Source: Methylobacterium sp. E-045 (GTDB lineage Bacteria; Pseudomonadota; Alphaproteobacteria; Rhizobiales; Beijerinckiaceae). Taken from it: a stretch of 64,000 nucleotides of DNA. The DNA lies in contig NZ_JAKSYE010000054.1 in NCBI RefSeq assembly GCF_022829685.1, forward strand, positions 124,001 through 188,000, read 5' to 3'. The translations under genes and the position numbers were made by a program. Shown piece after piece: positions 35,102-45,300 of this stretch (positions are counted from its first letter, which is position 1; each line of letters opens with the position of its first letter). The notes below the pieces were generated by a model, which worked only from the letters and a program-made list of their open reading frames with translations, was not told the DNA's origin and ran no database searches.

Positions 35102-35616
35102 GCGGCGCGGCTGCGCAGGCGGCCGAGGGCGCGCTCGGACATGGCGAGGGCGGCGGCGGCGGCAGCGCCGAGGCGCTCACCGTTGGGGCTCGACGGCGCG
35201 GCCTTCGGCGCGTCCCCGCCCTCGACCGGCGCGGCGCGGATCTCGGAGGGCCGGATCTCGACGGGGGGCACCACGGCCATCCGCGAGGGCTGGGCGTGGG
35301 AGACGATGGCGGAGATGCGGGCGATCACGGTCTCGCCGGCCCGGACATGGGCGGAGAGGTCGGCGGCGTAGCGCTCGGCCGTGCCGAGGCGGTCGGCCAG
35401 GGTCCGGTCGCACTCGTCCAGGGTGGCGCGCAAGCCGATGATCGCCCGCTCGGCGGTGGAGCTCGCCACCACGAGATCCCCGATGGTCTGGCGCAGGGCC
35501 GCCTCGTCGGCCTTCATCCGGGTGATGCGCCGGCTGAGGCGCACCGACGAGACGATGCTGGCCACGAGGAGGACGGCGACGAGGACGTCGGCGGCGAGGG
35601 TGACGAGGAGGCTCAT
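35098..35616 (-). CDS. DUF6468 protein of the flagellar cluster
   Basis: A 172-residue protein: one N-terminal transmembrane helix (VLVAVLLVASIVSSVRL) then a coiled coil through about residue 105 and a Pro/Ala-rich tail. It fits the DUF6468 family found between motE and fliM in alphaproteobacteria. Its biochemical role is not known. The stop and the motE start share four bases (ATGA), and it follows fliM by 7 bp. Confidence 0.75.
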   Translation of the reverse strand: MSLLVTLAADVLVAVLLVASIVSSVRLSRRITRMKADEAALRQTIGDLVVASSTAERAIIGLRATLDECDRTLADRLGTAERYAADLSAHVRAGETVIARISAIVSHAQPSRMAVVPPVEIRPSEIRAAPVEGGDAPKAAPSSPNGERLGAAAAAALAMSERALGRLRSRAA

Positions 35617-35623
35617 GGCGCGG

Positions 35624-36841
35624 TCACCCGTCGTTGCGGTTGTTCATGGAGGCCTCGAAGGCCTGGAGCGTGGTGCGCGACCGCCGCAGCGGTCGCGTGA
35701 GCTGCACCGAGATGTTGTCGTCCACCCGGCCGATGCGCCCCTGCGTCAGGGCCCAGTCGCCGCATCGGACGTTGATGAGATCGGTGGGCTTGGTGTCGAA
35801 CATCAGCGTGTCGCCGACCTTCAGGGACAGCACCTTCTTCAAGGGCAGCATCATCTCGTGGAGGACCGCCTCCATGGTGGCGTCGGCCTGCCAGATCTCG
35901 GTGGCGAGGTGGCTTTCCCAGGTATGGTCGCGGCCGAGCTTCTCGCCCATGAAGCTCTGCATGAGCAGTTCACGGATCGGCTCGATGGTGGCGTAGGGAA
36001 ACAGGATCTGGAGCTGGCCGCCGCGGCCGTCCATGTCGAGCTTGAGGCTGATCAGGATGGCGGCGTTGGCTGGCCGGGTGATGGTGGCGAAGCGCGGGTT
36101 GGTCTCGATCCGGTCGATGCCGAAGCGGACCGGGGAGAGCGGCTGGAACGAGAGTTCGAGGTCGCTGAGGATGATCTCCACGAGGCGCCGCACCAGCTGC
36201 ATCTCGATCGTCGTGAACGGACGCCCGTCGAGGCGGGTCGCGGAGCCGCCGCGCTTGCCGCCCAGCAGCAGGTCGAGGGTCGAATAGGCGAGGTTCGATT
36301 CCACCGTGACGAGGCCGGAATTCTCCCAGGCATCGGCCCGGAACACCCCGAGCAGGGTCGGCAGCGGAATGGCATTGAGATAGTCGCCGAAGCGGACCGA
36401 GGTGATGTTGTCGAGGGTGACCTCGACATTGTCCTGGAAGAAGTTGCGCAGACTGGTCGACAGCAACCGGATCATCCGGTCGAAGACGATTTCCAGCATC
36501 GGCAGGCGTTCGTACTGGACGACGCCGGAATCGACGATGGCGCGGACACCGCCGGCGCCCGAGGCCGACAATTCGCGCAGGCTGAAGCCGAGGACGCCGT
36601 CGATCTCGTCCTGGTTGAGGATGCGGTCGTTGCCGGCGAGTTCGGGGAGATTGTCGGTCTCCCCGTCCTCGATCATCGTCGCCCATTCGGCGGCGACGTC
36701 GCTGGCATGGGTGCTCGTGCCCTGCTCGGCCAGCGCCGCGCCCCACTCGTCGGCCAGCGAGGTCTCGCCGCCCTCGGCGTTCTCCGCGATCAGGGCGGCT
36801 GCCCAATCGTCCTCTTCGATCTCGTCCTCGGGACCTGCCAT
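35624..36841 (-). CDS. fliM: Flagellar motor switch protein FliM
   Basis: Part of the C-ring with FliG and FliN; binds phospho-CheY. The 405-residue chain begins with an unusually long acidic segment (to about 70) ahead of the ILNQDEIDGVLGF motif, which in other FliM proteins lies at the very N-terminus as the CheY-binding site. The middle domain (LEIVFDRMIRLLSTSLRNFF, ILSDLELSF) and the SpoA C-terminal domain (LSLKVGDTLMFDTKPTDLINVRCG) are complete. It follows fliL by 23 bp. Confidence 0.95.
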   Translation of the reverse strand: MAGPEDEIEEDDWAAALIAENAEGGETSLADEWGAALAEQGTSTHASDVAAEWATMIEDGETDNLPELAGNDRILNQDEIDGVLGFSLRELSASGAGGVRAIVDSGVVQYERLPMLEIVFDRMIRLLSTSLRNFFQDNVEVTLDNITSVRFGDYLNAIPLPTLLGVFRADAWENSGLVTVESNLAYSTLDLLLGGKRGGSATRLDGRPFTTIEMQLVRRLVEIILSDLELSFQPLSPVRFGIDRIETNPRFATITRPANAAILISLKLDMDGRGGQLQILFPYATIEPIRELLMQSFMGEKLGRDHTWESHLATEIWQADATMEAVLHEMMLPLKKVLSLKVGDTLMFDTKPTDLINVRCGDWALTQGRIGRVDDNISVQLTRPLRRSRTTLQAFEASMNNRNDG

Positions 36842-36864
36842 GACCGTCTCGACACCGATGGGGG

Positions 36865-37362
36865 TTACTGGACGATCACGTCCTTGAACAGCACGGCCTC
36901 GGCCCGTGCCGGATGGATCGCGACGTTGACCCGGCGGAGCAGTTCCTCGCGGAGCCGGTACAAACCGGCCGAGCCGGCGAGGTCGCTCGGGCGCAGCTCG
37001 CGCATGTAGACCTGGAAGGTGTCCTCGATGCGCGGCATCAGGGGCTTCACCTCGCCCTCCACCTTGGCGTCCTTCAGTTCGAGGGACACCTTGACCTTGG
37101 CCGTGCGCTGCTTGTCCTGGCCGGGCTCGTTGGAGAGGTTGATCGTCATCTCCCGCACCTCGAGGAAGACGAGGGGCTTCTTCACCTCGACGGCGGCGTG
37201 ATCGTCGCCGCCCTTCTTCTTCATCATGAAGAAACCGCCGCCGCCGGCCAGCAGCAGCACGGCCGCGCCGATGATGAGGATCTTCTTCTTGCCGCCCTTC
37301 GGGGCTTCGCCTGCGGCGTCCTCCCCGTCGGCGGCGGGCACCGTCTTCGGCTTCTTGGCCAT
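36865..37362 (-). CDS. fliL: Flagellar basal body-associated protein FliL
   Basis: A 165-residue protein with a transmembrane helix at about 25-47 (KKILIIGAAVLLLAGGGGFF) and a periplasmic SPFH-like domain (PLVFLEVREMTINLSN, the C-terminal VNVAIHPARAEAVLFKDVIVQ). It strengthens stator-rotor linkage. It heads a leftward operon with fliM, DUF6468 and motE, divergent from flgF. Confidence 0.93.
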   Translation of the reverse strand: MAKKPKTVPAADGEDAAGEAPKGGKKKILIIGAAVLLLAGGGGFFMMKKKGGDDHAAVEVKKPLVFLEVREMTINLSNEPGQDKQRTAKVKVSLELKDAKVEGEVKPLMPRIEDTFQVYMRELRPSDLAGSAGLYRLREELLRRVNVAIHPARAEAVLFKDVIVQ

Positions 37363-37442
37363 GGGTCGCCCCCTTCGAATCTCGTCCCAGGGTGCGACCG
37401 GCGATGATCCCCCGCGACCCCGTGCAGGGATGTATCCGCAGT

Positions 37443-37482
37443 GATGGTTAACGTGTCGTTAAGGCGGCAAAACCTGCCGGGT
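37443..37482. promoter_or_regulatory. Enhancer-like element upstream of flgF
   Basis: GATGGTTAAC (37443-37452) and, 12 bp on, the palindromic CGGCAAAACCTGCCGGGT (37465-37482). The second element matches 16 of 18 bases at 46008-46025, and both copies are 91-95 bp upstream of a sigma-54 promoter. It has the character of a binding site for a sigma-54 activator such as FlbD. It also lies in the divergent fliL/flgF spacer, so it may serve both directions. Confidence 0.65.
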
Positions 37483-37577
37483 GGTTCTTGCCGCGGGGAT
37501 GCGGCGGCCGGGCGTCACGCCGGCCCAATCATTTCGACAAGATATTGAAATTGCTGTTTTTTCAGAATGCTCAAGGC

Positions 37578-37592
37578 TGGCACGGGCCGTGC
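37578..37592 (+). promoter_or_regulatory. Sigma-54 promoter of the flgF operon
   Basis: TGGCACG-GGCC-GTGC: a perfect -24 element and a -12 element with the essential GC in exact spacing (GG to GC 12 bases). Transcription should start near 37604, 31 bp before the flgF start. Confidence 0.8.
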
Positions 37593-37634
37593 GGGTATCC
37601 TTAACGTCGCCGCAGCCCAAGGCTTATTCGATCC

Positions 37635-38375
37635 ATGCAGAACGCGCTGTTTGTCGGAGTCTCCAGTCAGGTCGCCCTGCAGCGTGAACTCGACGTGATT
37701 GCCAACAACATGGCGAACGTCTCCACCACGGGCTTCAAGGGCCGGAATTCGCGGTTCCAGGAATATCTGATGCCGGTGGCGAGCGCCGACTCGTTCCAGC
37801 GGACCGACCGGCGCGTCTCCTACGTCATCGATCAGGGCACGGCCCTCGACCTCGCCCAGGGACCGATCGAGCAGACCGGCAACCCGCTCCATGTGGCGGT
37901 GCGCGGTGAGGCCTTCCTCGTGGTCCGAACCCCGAACGGCGACCGCTACACCCGCAACGGAGCCTTCGAGACCGACCCCCAGGGCAACCTCGTCACCAGC
38001 GACGGTTACGCCGTGCAGGGCGAGGGCGGCCCGATCCAGATCAATCCGCAGGAAACCGGCCTGTCCATCGGGCCCGACGGCACGGTCTCCACCAATCTCG
38101 GCATCCGCGGTCGCGTGCGGATGGTGACCTTCGCCAACCCGCAGGCCCTCACCAACGAGGGCGCCAATCTCTACGGGTCGGCGGCGGCCCCGGTGGCCGC
38201 CGGCCTGAACGGCCGCCTCGAATCGGGTGCCCTCGAACGCTCCAACGTCAAGCCGGTCATCGAGATGACCCGGCTGATGGACGTGAACCGCACCTACACC
38301 ATGGTCTCGGGCGTGATCTCGCGCCTGGACGAATTGCGGGGCACGGCGATCCGCCGCCTCGCCGACGTCGCGTAA
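37635..38375 (+). CDS. flgF: Proximal flagellar rod protein FlgF
   Basis: A 246-residue rod protein exported through the flagellar type III system. The N-terminal MQNALFVGVSSQVALQRELD and DVIANNMANVSTTGFKG segments are the rod/hook family signature, and the C-terminal VIEMTRLMDVNRTYTMVSGV is the second coiled-coil part. It is first in a rightward operon flgF-flgG-flgA-flgH with a sigma-54 promoter, a class III-type arrangement. Confidence 0.96.
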   Translation: MQNALFVGVSSQVALQRELDVIANNMANVSTTGFKGRNSRFQEYLMPVASADSFQRTDRRVSYVIDQGTALDLAQGPIEQTGNPLHVAVRGEAFLVVRTPNGDRYTRNGAFETDPQGNLVTSDGYAVQGEGGPIQINPQETGLSIGPDGTVSTNLGIRGRVRMVTFANPQALTNEGANLYGSAAAPVAAGLNGRLESGALERSNVKPVIEMTRLMDVNRTYTMVSGVISRLDELRGTAIRRLADVA

Positions 38376-38387
38376 GGAATCCAGGCC

Positions 38388-39179
38388 ATGCGCGCCCTCT
38401 ACGCAGCCGCCACCGGCATGGCGGCCCAGGAACTCAACGTCCAGGTCATCTCGAACAACATCGCGAACCTGCGCACCACCGGCTACAAGCGGCAGACCGC
38501 CCATTTCCAGGATCTGCTCTACCAGAACCTGCGCCGGGCCGGCTCGTCCACCTCGGACCAGAACACTCAGCTTCCCGCCGGCCTCGCCATCGGCTCGGGC
38601 GTGAAGACGACCTCCACCGCCCGGACGATGTCGCAGGGCACGCTCACCTCGACGGAGAAGGAATACGACGTCGCCATCCGCGGCGAGGGCCTGTTCCGGG
38701 TGACCTTGCCCGACGGCCGCACCGCCTACAGCCGCGACGGGTCGTTCGACCTCTCGGCCCAGGGCCAGCTCGTCACCCGCGACGGCTACCTCGTGGACCC
38801 GGGCATCACGGTGCCCAACAACGCCACCGCCGTCACCATCAGCGCGCAGGGCTCGATCCAGGCGACGGTGCCGGGACAGACCGCGCCGCAGAATCTCGGC
38901 CAGTTCCAGCTCGCCCGCTTCGTCAACAAGGTCGGCCTCGAATCCATCGGCGACAACCTCTTCATCGAGACCGCCGCCTCCGGCCCGGCCATCAACGGCC
39001 TGCCGGGCTCGGAGGGCTTCGGCAACCTGCAGCAGAGCTACCTCGAAGAGGCGAACGTCAACGCCGTCACCGAGATCTCGTCGCTGATCGCCGCGCAGCG
39101 CGCCTACGAGATGAATTCGAAGGTCGTCACGGCGGCCGACCAGATGCTCTCGACGACCTCGCAGATGTTCCGCGCCTGA
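38388..39179 (+). CDS. flgG: Distal flagellar rod protein FlgG
   Basis: A 263-residue rod protein, close to the usual 260-262. It has the N-terminal MRALYAAATGMAAQELNVQ and SNNIANLRTTGYKRQ, the internal YDVAIRGEGLFRVTLPDGRTAY, and the C-terminal EISSLIAAQRAYEMNSKVV. AAGGA precedes the ATG. It follows flgF by 12 bp. Confidence 0.97.
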   Translation: MRALYAAATGMAAQELNVQVISNNIANLRTTGYKRQTAHFQDLLYQNLRRAGSSTSDQNTQLPAGLAIGSGVKTTSTARTMSQGTLTSTEKEYDVAIRGEGLFRVTLPDGRTAYSRDGSFDLSAQGQLVTRDGYLVDPGITVPNNATAVTISAQGSIQATVPGQTAPQNLGQFQLARFVNKVGLESIGDNLFIETAASGPAINGLPGSEGFGNLQQSYLEEANVNAVTEISSLIAAQRAYEMNSKVVTAADQMLSTTSQMFRA

Positions 39180-39234
39180 CGGGTTCCTCCGTCCTCGCCT
39201 CCCCGTTTCAGCCCGCCTTCGAAAGCGTCGCGCC

Positions 39235-40284
39235 ATGTACGCCCTGAGACAGATCCACACCGCCCAGCCGCGCCGCGTCGGCATGCTCACCCCCGGCATC
39301 GTCCTGCGCGCCTTCATTGCGCTCTCGGCCCTCGGCTTCATGACGGTTCAGGTTCTGGCCGAGGAGGGCGGCCAGCGGTTGCGCCTGCGCGGCGACGTCA
39401 CCGCGCGCGGCGACATCCTGACCCTCGGCGATCTGGTGGAAGGCGCGCCGGCGGATCTGGCGAAGCGGCCGCTGTTCCGCGCCCCGGCGCTGGGCGCGTC
39501 GGGGACGATCCAGGCCCGCCGCATCGCCGAAGCGGCGGCCCCCCTCGGCCTCGGCGAGATCGAGACCGGCGGCCGCAACCAAGTCTCGGTGCAGCGCGCC
39601 GCCCGGCGCGTCGGCCCCACCGAGATCGAGGCGGCGATCAAGCGCGTGCTCGAGACGGCCTTCGGCCTCGACCCGCGCAACCTCGCCCTCCGCCTCGACG
39701 GCGAGAACACCGTCCTCCTGGCGCCCCTGGACCTCGACGGCCAGGCGGCGGCCCTCGACGTCACCTACGATCCCCGCCTGAAGCGGGTCGCCGCCCTCAT
39801 CACCCTGGGCGAGCGCCAGGCCTCCCTGCGCGTGGCCGGGCAGGTGCAGGAGATCCGCGAGGTCCAGATCGTCTCCCGCACGCTCAACCGCGGCGACACC
39901 GTGAACGCCGGCGACGTCACCGTCGAGCGCCGCCCCCGCGAGGCGACTCCCCCGGATGCCCAGGCCGGGTCGGTGGTCTCCGTCGGTCAGGTCGCCCAGC
40001 GCAGCCTGAGCGCCGGCTCCATCCTGCGGTCCGGCGACATCGCTCCGGCGGATCTGGTCCAGCGCGGCGAGGCGGTGACCATCGTGTTCGACACCCCCGG
40101 CCTCAACCTCTCCCTGCGCGGACAGGCCAACGAGAACGGACGGCTGGGAGCGGCCATCACCGTCACCAATCCCGTCTCCAAGAAGATCCTCGCCGCCACC
40201 GTGATCGGCCCCGGTCGCGTCTCGGTCAGCGCCTCCGCCAGCATCGGCCGCCAGGCCAGTGCGGCGTTCGACGCCGGCCGCTGA
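39235..40284 (+). CDS. flgA: Flagellar P-ring assembly chaperone FlgA
   Basis: A 349-residue periplasmic protein that assists assembly of FlgI into the P ring. The N-terminal hydrophobic stretch (FIALSALGFMTVQVLA) is the signal peptide; the SAF domain (VSRTLNRGDTVNAGDVTVERR, GQVAQRSLSAGSILRSGDI) and the C-terminal ChapFlgA part (GEAVTIVFDTPGLNLSLRG, VTNPVSKKILAATV) are complete. The start could be ATG 39235 or 39283 (MLTPGIV); both keep the signal peptide. Confidence 0.94.
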   Translation: MYALRQIHTAQPRRVGMLTPGIVLRAFIALSALGFMTVQVLAEEGGQRLRLRGDVTARGDILTLGDLVEGAPADLAKRPLFRAPALGASGTIQARRIAEAAAPLGLGEIETGGRNQVSVQRAARRVGPTEIEAAIKRVLETAFGLDPRNLALRLDGENTVLLAPLDLDGQAAALDVTYDPRLKRVAALITLGERQASLRVAGQVQEIREVQIVSRTLNRGDTVNAGDVTVERRPREATPPDAQAGSVVSVGQVAQRSLSAGSILRSGDIAPADLVQRGEAVTIVFDTPGLNLSLRGQANENGRLGAAITVTNPVSKKILAATVIGPGRVSVSASASIGRQASAAFDAGR

Positions 40285-40319
40285 CACCGCCCCGATCCTC
40301 ACGCAAGAAGCTGGCTTCC

Positions 40320-41087
40320 ATGACCGTCCGTTCCATGCCCCTCATCAAGACGCCGCTCTCCCTCGCCGCGATCCTGCTGGCCTGCTCGGCCCTGGGCGCC
40401 TGCAACACGGTGGACCGGCTGTCGCAGATCGGCGCCACGCCGGCGCTCTCCTCCATCGAGGACCCGACCTCGCAGCCGGGCTACCGCCCCGTGCGCCTGC
40501 CGATGCCGGACGTTCAGCCCGTCTCCTATGCCCCCAACTCCCTGTGGCGGACGGGATCGCGCGCCTTCTTCAAGGACCAGCGCGCCGCCAAGATCGGCGA
40601 CCTCGTGACGATCAAGGTGAACGTCACCGACAGGGCCAACCTGAACAACGAGACGAAGCGCTCCCGCTCCAATGCGGAGGGCCTCGGACTCCCCAACGCG
40701 TTCGGCCTGGAGAGCAGCGCCGCCGTCGCCGCCGCCGGGATCAGTCCGGACAAGCTCATCAACGGGACGTCGACCACGTCGAGCGACGGTTCGGGGTCGG
40801 TCCAGCGCAACGAGACGGTGACGACCAACATCGCTGCCATCGTCAATCAGATCCTGCCCAACGGGAACCTCGTGGTGGAGGGCAAGCAGGAGATCCGCAT
40901 CAATTTCGAGGTGCGGGAACTCATCGTCGCCGGCGTGGTGCGGCCGGAGGACATCGAATCCGACAATACGGTCGATTCCTCGAAGATCGCCCAGGCTCGC
41001 ATCGCCTATGGCGGTCGCGGCCAGATCACCGACGTGCAGCAGCCCCGCTACGGCCAGCAGCTCGTCGACATCCTGCTGCCGTTCTGA
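40320..41087 (+). CDS. flgH: Flagellar L-ring lipoprotein FlgH
   Basis: A 255-residue outer membrane lipoprotein forming the L ring. The lipobox is SALGAC with the lipidated Cys at about residue 28. Family segments include NSLWRTGSRAFFKDQRAAKIGDLVTIKVNVTD and the terminal NTVDSSKIAQARIAYGGRGQI, QQLVDILLPF. The gene ends the flgF operon; a GC-rich hairpin without a T-run (CCGGTCCCG/CGGGACCGG, 41116-41148) follows. Confidence 0.95.
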   Translation: MTVRSMPLIKTPLSLAAILLACSALGACNTVDRLSQIGATPALSSIEDPTSQPGYRPVRLPMPDVQPVSYAPNSLWRTGSRAFFKDQRAAKIGDLVTIKVNVTDRANLNNETKRSRSNAEGLGLPNAFGLESSAAVAAAGISPDKLINGTSTTSSDGSGSVQRNETVTTNIAAIVNQILPNGNLVVEGKQEIRINFEVRELIVAGVVRPEDIESDNTVDSSKIAQARIAYGGRGQITDVQQPRYGQQLVDILLPF

Positions 41088-41159
41088 GGCCGAGCGGATT
41101 TCGCGACGGCGCTCACCGGTCCCGCGCCCCGGACCCTGCCGGGACCGGGACGGCCTCGG

Positions 41160-41336
41160 TCAATGCTCGGTGCCAGGCCGGTTGGGGCGCGGGGCGGTCC
41201 CGTGGTTGTCGACGAAGGCCGAGCGTTCGGGGTCCTTCTTCAGTTTGGCAACGCGGCCGCGCTGCCACATCGCCACCCCGGCGACGAGCGCAAAGGTCGC
41301 GAGCGCGAGTACTAGGATCAGAACTTCATTGTCCAT
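41160..41336 (-). CDS. Small single-pass membrane protein
   Basis: A 58-residue frame: one transmembrane helix (EVLILVLALATFALVAGVAM) then a basic, soluble tail ending RPNRPGTEH. AGGATCC lies just before the ATG at 41336. The tail (VAKLKKDPERSAFVDNHG) suggests a real protein. No family recognised. Confidence 0.5.
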   Translation of the reverse strand: MDNEVLILVLALATFALVAGVAMWQRGRVAKLKKDPERSAFVDNHGTAPRPNRPGTEH

Positions 41337-41532
41337 GTCAGGATCCTCGATCGACGCAGAGTCGTATCAGTAATCGTGACCGCAGGACGAAGGTTCCGGA
41401 TCAGCAAGCATCGCTTAAAGCCAAGCTTCTATTGAATGCTCGGAGTGACGATCCGGGCCGAAAACTTCAGGTCAGACGCCGAGACCTGCCACGACGACCG
41501 TTGGTCGCGGCAGGTCCGTTCGACGAGCGAGG

Positions 41533-41952
41533 CTACTCGTCGCGATAGACGCGCTCGCGTCGCTCGTGGCGCTCCTGCGCCTCCAGCGACAAGGTGGCGA
41601 TGGGCCGGGCGTCGAGGCGCTTCAGCGAGATCGGCTCGCCGGTCTCCTCGCAATATCCGTAGCTTCTGTCCTCGATCCGGGCCAACGCCGCGTCGATCTT
41701 GCCGGTGAGCTTGCGCTGGCGGTCGCGGGCCCGCAATTCGATCGCCCGGTCGGTTTCCGACGAGGCGCGGTCGGCCAGATCGGGATGATTCTCGTTTTCG
41801 GTCTGAAGCGCCACGAGCGTATCCTGCGCCTCGCGCAAGATGTCAGCCTTCCAGCCCACCAGCTTACGGCGGAAATATTCACGCTGCCGCTCGTTCATGA
41901 ACGGCTCGTCCTCGGACGGCACATAACCGTCCTCGAGCTTGACTGTCGCCAT
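41533..41952 (-). CDS. dksA: DksA-type RNA polymerase regulator, single-cysteine zinc-finger variant
   Basis: A 139-residue protein that in this family binds the RNA polymerase secondary channel with ppGpp to retune transcription. The coiled coil (NERQREYFRRKLVGWKADIL to RARDRQRKLTGKIDAALARI) carries the conserved acidic tip, and the C-terminal domain reads YGYCEETGEPISLKRLDARPIATLSLEAQ. Only one of the four zinc cysteines is present; this form is common in Rhizobiales and should not bind zinc. The start is the ATG at 41952. Confidence 0.93.
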   Translation of the reverse strand: MATVKLEDGYVPSEDEPFMNERQREYFRRKLVGWKADILREAQDTLVALQTENENHPDLADRASSETDRAIELRARDRQRKLTGKIDAALARIEDRSYGYCEETGEPISLKRLDARPIATLSLEAQERHERRERVYRDE

Positions 41953-42361
41953 CCTCGCCCCTTCGCAAGTCCGTCACAGCCGGTACGCGGCGATGTTTCG
42001 CGTGCCTATACTTGAGGGCGCCCGACACTACAACGCACCCGAGGGCCCCAGCCCCCCTGGATGTGGTGTTGCGCGGCACATGCGACAAACACGCAACGGG
42101 TGCATCCGCCTCCGACACGCCCGACGACGGATGCGTCACGCGATCACGGAGGCGAAGCCACGTCCGATGGCGGTGTTGAGGACCGTTTAATGGCGGTCGA
42201 CATCGCGTCGGATGGCGGTGGTTCGATCCCCTGCGGACGCCGTCGGACGGAGAAGACAGGCGGGTTTGCGGGCGGTGCGCCGTGACCTATAGGGTCGGTT
42301 CCCATCGGTCCGTGGACCGACGGCGCGATCCCGTCCGCCGCCCGCAACCGAGGCCCTGAGA
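41953..42361. other. Intergenic stretch between dksA and the hybrid kinase
   Basis: A 409-bp divergent spacer with no convincing frame. GATGGCGGT is repeated at about 42167 and 42210. The stretch must hold the dksA promoter (leftward) and the kinase promoter (rightward), neither of which I can place. Confidence 0.4.
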
Positions 42362-45300
42362 GTGCCGGAAAGGCGATCCTTGCCGAAGCCCATAGCCGGA
42401 CATTCGGATATCTTCGTCGGGGCAAGCGAAATGGCGGCCCTGATGCGGGCCAAGGACTGGTCGCAGACCCCGCTCGGACCGCCGGAAGGCTGGCCCGAGG
42501 CGCTGAAGGTCGCCCTGCGCATCCTCCTGACCTCGCGGTTCGAGATGTGGCTCGGCTGGGGGCCGGACATCGCGTTCTTCTACAACGACGCCTACCGCCC
42601 GACGCTCGGCCTCAAGCACCCGGAATCCCTGGCGAAACCGACGAAAATCCTCTGGGCCGAGATCTGGGACGACATCGAGGCGCGCATCCGCAGCGTCTAC
42701 GACGATGGCGAGGCGACCTGGGATCGCGGGTTGCTGCTCCTCCTGGAGCGCAACGGCTATCCCGAGGAAACCTATCACACGTTTTCCTACAGTCCGGTCA
42801 TCGACGACGACGGAACGGTGGGCGGCCTGTTCTGTGCGGTCAGCGAAGAGACGGACCGGGTCATCAGCGAGCGGCGGCTCGGCATCCTGCGCCTCCTCGG
42901 CGAGAGTCTCGCGCGGGCGGAGAGCCGCTCCGACGTCCTGCGGGCGGTGGAAGCCAGCCTCGGCGAGGCCCGCCGCGATCTGCCCTTCAGCGCCATCCAT
43001 CTCTCCGACGGGGGCAGCCTCGCCCGTCTCGCGGCCACCATCGGAATGTCGGCGGATCATGCCGCCCTGTTGGAAATCATCGATCCCACCACCCCCCTCG
43101 GGGGATGGCCCGGGGGCGCGGGACGCGAAACGATCGTCGATCTCGATCCGGCCCGGAACTGGCCGACCGGCGACTGGTCGAGGCCGCCGGCGCAGGCGGT
43201 GACCCTGCCCCTGGTCGGACAGGGGGGAAGCGCGCCGCTGGGCAGCCTCACGGTGGGGCTGAATCCGCACCGGCCGATCGACGCGGATTACCTGAGCTTT
43301 CTCAAGCTTTTGGCCGGACAGATCTCATCGAGTCTCGCCAGCGTTTCCGCCTATGAGGCCGAGCGCGAGCGCAATGCGGTCCTGGCCGAAGCCGTTCGCA
43401 TGCGTCAGGAGGCGGCCGAAGCCCTGAGGCAGGCCAACGATGCCCTGCTCTCGGAAGTCCGGCAGAGGACGGCGGAGCGCGACCGCATGCGCACGCTGTT
43501 CCAGGACGCGCCCGGTTTCATGTGCGTCCTGAGCGGACCCGCGCACGTGTTCGAGTACACCAACGAGGCCTATCTCCAGCTCGTCGGCCACCGCGACATC
43601 ATCGGGACCGGCGTCCGAGAGGCGTTGCCGGAAGTGGAGGGACAGGGCTTCTTCGAGCTGCTCGACGAGGTCTACGCCACGGGCAGGCCCTTCATCGGCC
43701 GGAACATGCCGGTGACGATCCAATCCGGACGGGACGGCGGTCTCGAACAGCGCATCCTCAACCTCGTCTATCAGCCGATCACGGAGGCTGACGGCACCGT
43801 CACCGGCATCTTCGCCGAGGGGCACGACGTCACCGACCGAGCCCTCGCCGAAGACGCCCTGAGACGCCTGAACGAGACGCTGGAACAGCAGGTCCAGGCC
43901 CGGACCCAGGAGGTCCAGGAGCGGACCCAGGAACGCGACCGGGCCTGGCGCCTGTCGCAGGATCTGCTGATGGTCACCGAGGCGGACAGCCGGATCGCGG
44001 CCGTCAACACCGCCTGGACGACGCTTCTGGGCTGGACCGCCGGTGATCTCGCCGGCCGATCCTTCGCGGATCTGGCCCATCCCGATGACCGCGACGCCGT
44101 CTGCGCGACCTTCTCGGCCATCGTCGCCGAACCGCTGACCGAACCCTTCGAGTTCCGACTGCGCCATGCCGACGGTGGCTACCTTTGGTTTGCCTGGACG
44201 GGCGCGTTCGAGGACGGGCGGATCTATGCCAGCGGCCGCAACACCACGGCGGAGCGCGAACAGGCCGCCGCCCTCGAACTCGCCGAGGACGCCCTGCGGC
44301 AGGCCCAGAAGATGGAGGCCGTGGGCCAGCTCACCGGCGGTATAGCCCATGATTTCAACAACTTGCTCACCGGAATCGTCGGTTCCCTCGACCTGATGCA
44401 GACCCGCCTGTCGCAGGGGCGGATGGACAACATCGAGCGCTACGCCAAGGCGGCGATGTCCTCTGCCAATCGGGCTGCGGCGCTGACCCACCGCCTCCTG
44501 GCCTTCGCGAGGCGTCAGCCGCTCGATCCGAAGCTCGTCGACGCCAACGCCCTCATCGCTTCCCTCGAAGACCTCCTGCGCCGGACGATCGGCGAGACGA
44601 TCTCCCTCGACATCGTCATGGGGGAGGGGCTGTGGCCGACCCTGTGCGATCCGCACCAGCTCGAGAACGCGATCCTCAACCTCGCCATCAATGCCCGCGA
44701 TGCGATGCCGGACGGCGGCCGGCTGCGCATCGAGACCGCCAACACCGAACTCGACCGCACCTATGCGCGGCTGCATCCGGGGGTGGAGCCGGGCGCGTAT
44801 GTCAGCATCGTCGTGTCGGATACCGGCACCGGCATGCCGGCCGACGTGATCGCCCGGGCCTTCGACCCGTTCTTCACCACGAAGCCCCTGGGGCAGGGGA
44901 CCGGCCTCGGCCTGTCGATGATCTACGGCTTCGCCCGGCAATCGGACGGCCATGCCAAGATCGATTCGCAAGTCGAGCACGGGACGGCAGTGAGGCTCTA
45001 CCTGCCCCGCTCCGTCGAAGCGGTCACGGAGTCGGGCGCGGCGGACACCATCGCGGAACTCGCCCGCCTCGGCGCAGGTGAGACGGTCCTCGTGGTCGAG
45101 GACGAAGGGGTGGTGCGCGATCTCATCGTCGACGTGCTGGAAGACCTTGGCTACCGCGCGATTTCGGCGCCGGACGGCCTGTCAGGCCTCAAGATCCTGC
45201 TCACGCAGGAGCGCGTCGACCTGCTCGTGACCGATGTCGGCCTTCCCGGCCTCAACGGTCGCCAGCTTGCCGATCAAGCCCGCGAAACCCGGCCCACCCT

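Noticed and set aside
37515..39341. A 608-codon minus-strand frame across flgF and flgG
   Set aside because: Antisense to two clear rod-protein genes; no independent support.
43325..44980. A 551-codon minus-strand frame across the hybrid kinase
   Set aside because: Antisense to a protein with complete PAS, HisKA, HATPase and receiver motifs; composition is typical of shadow frames.
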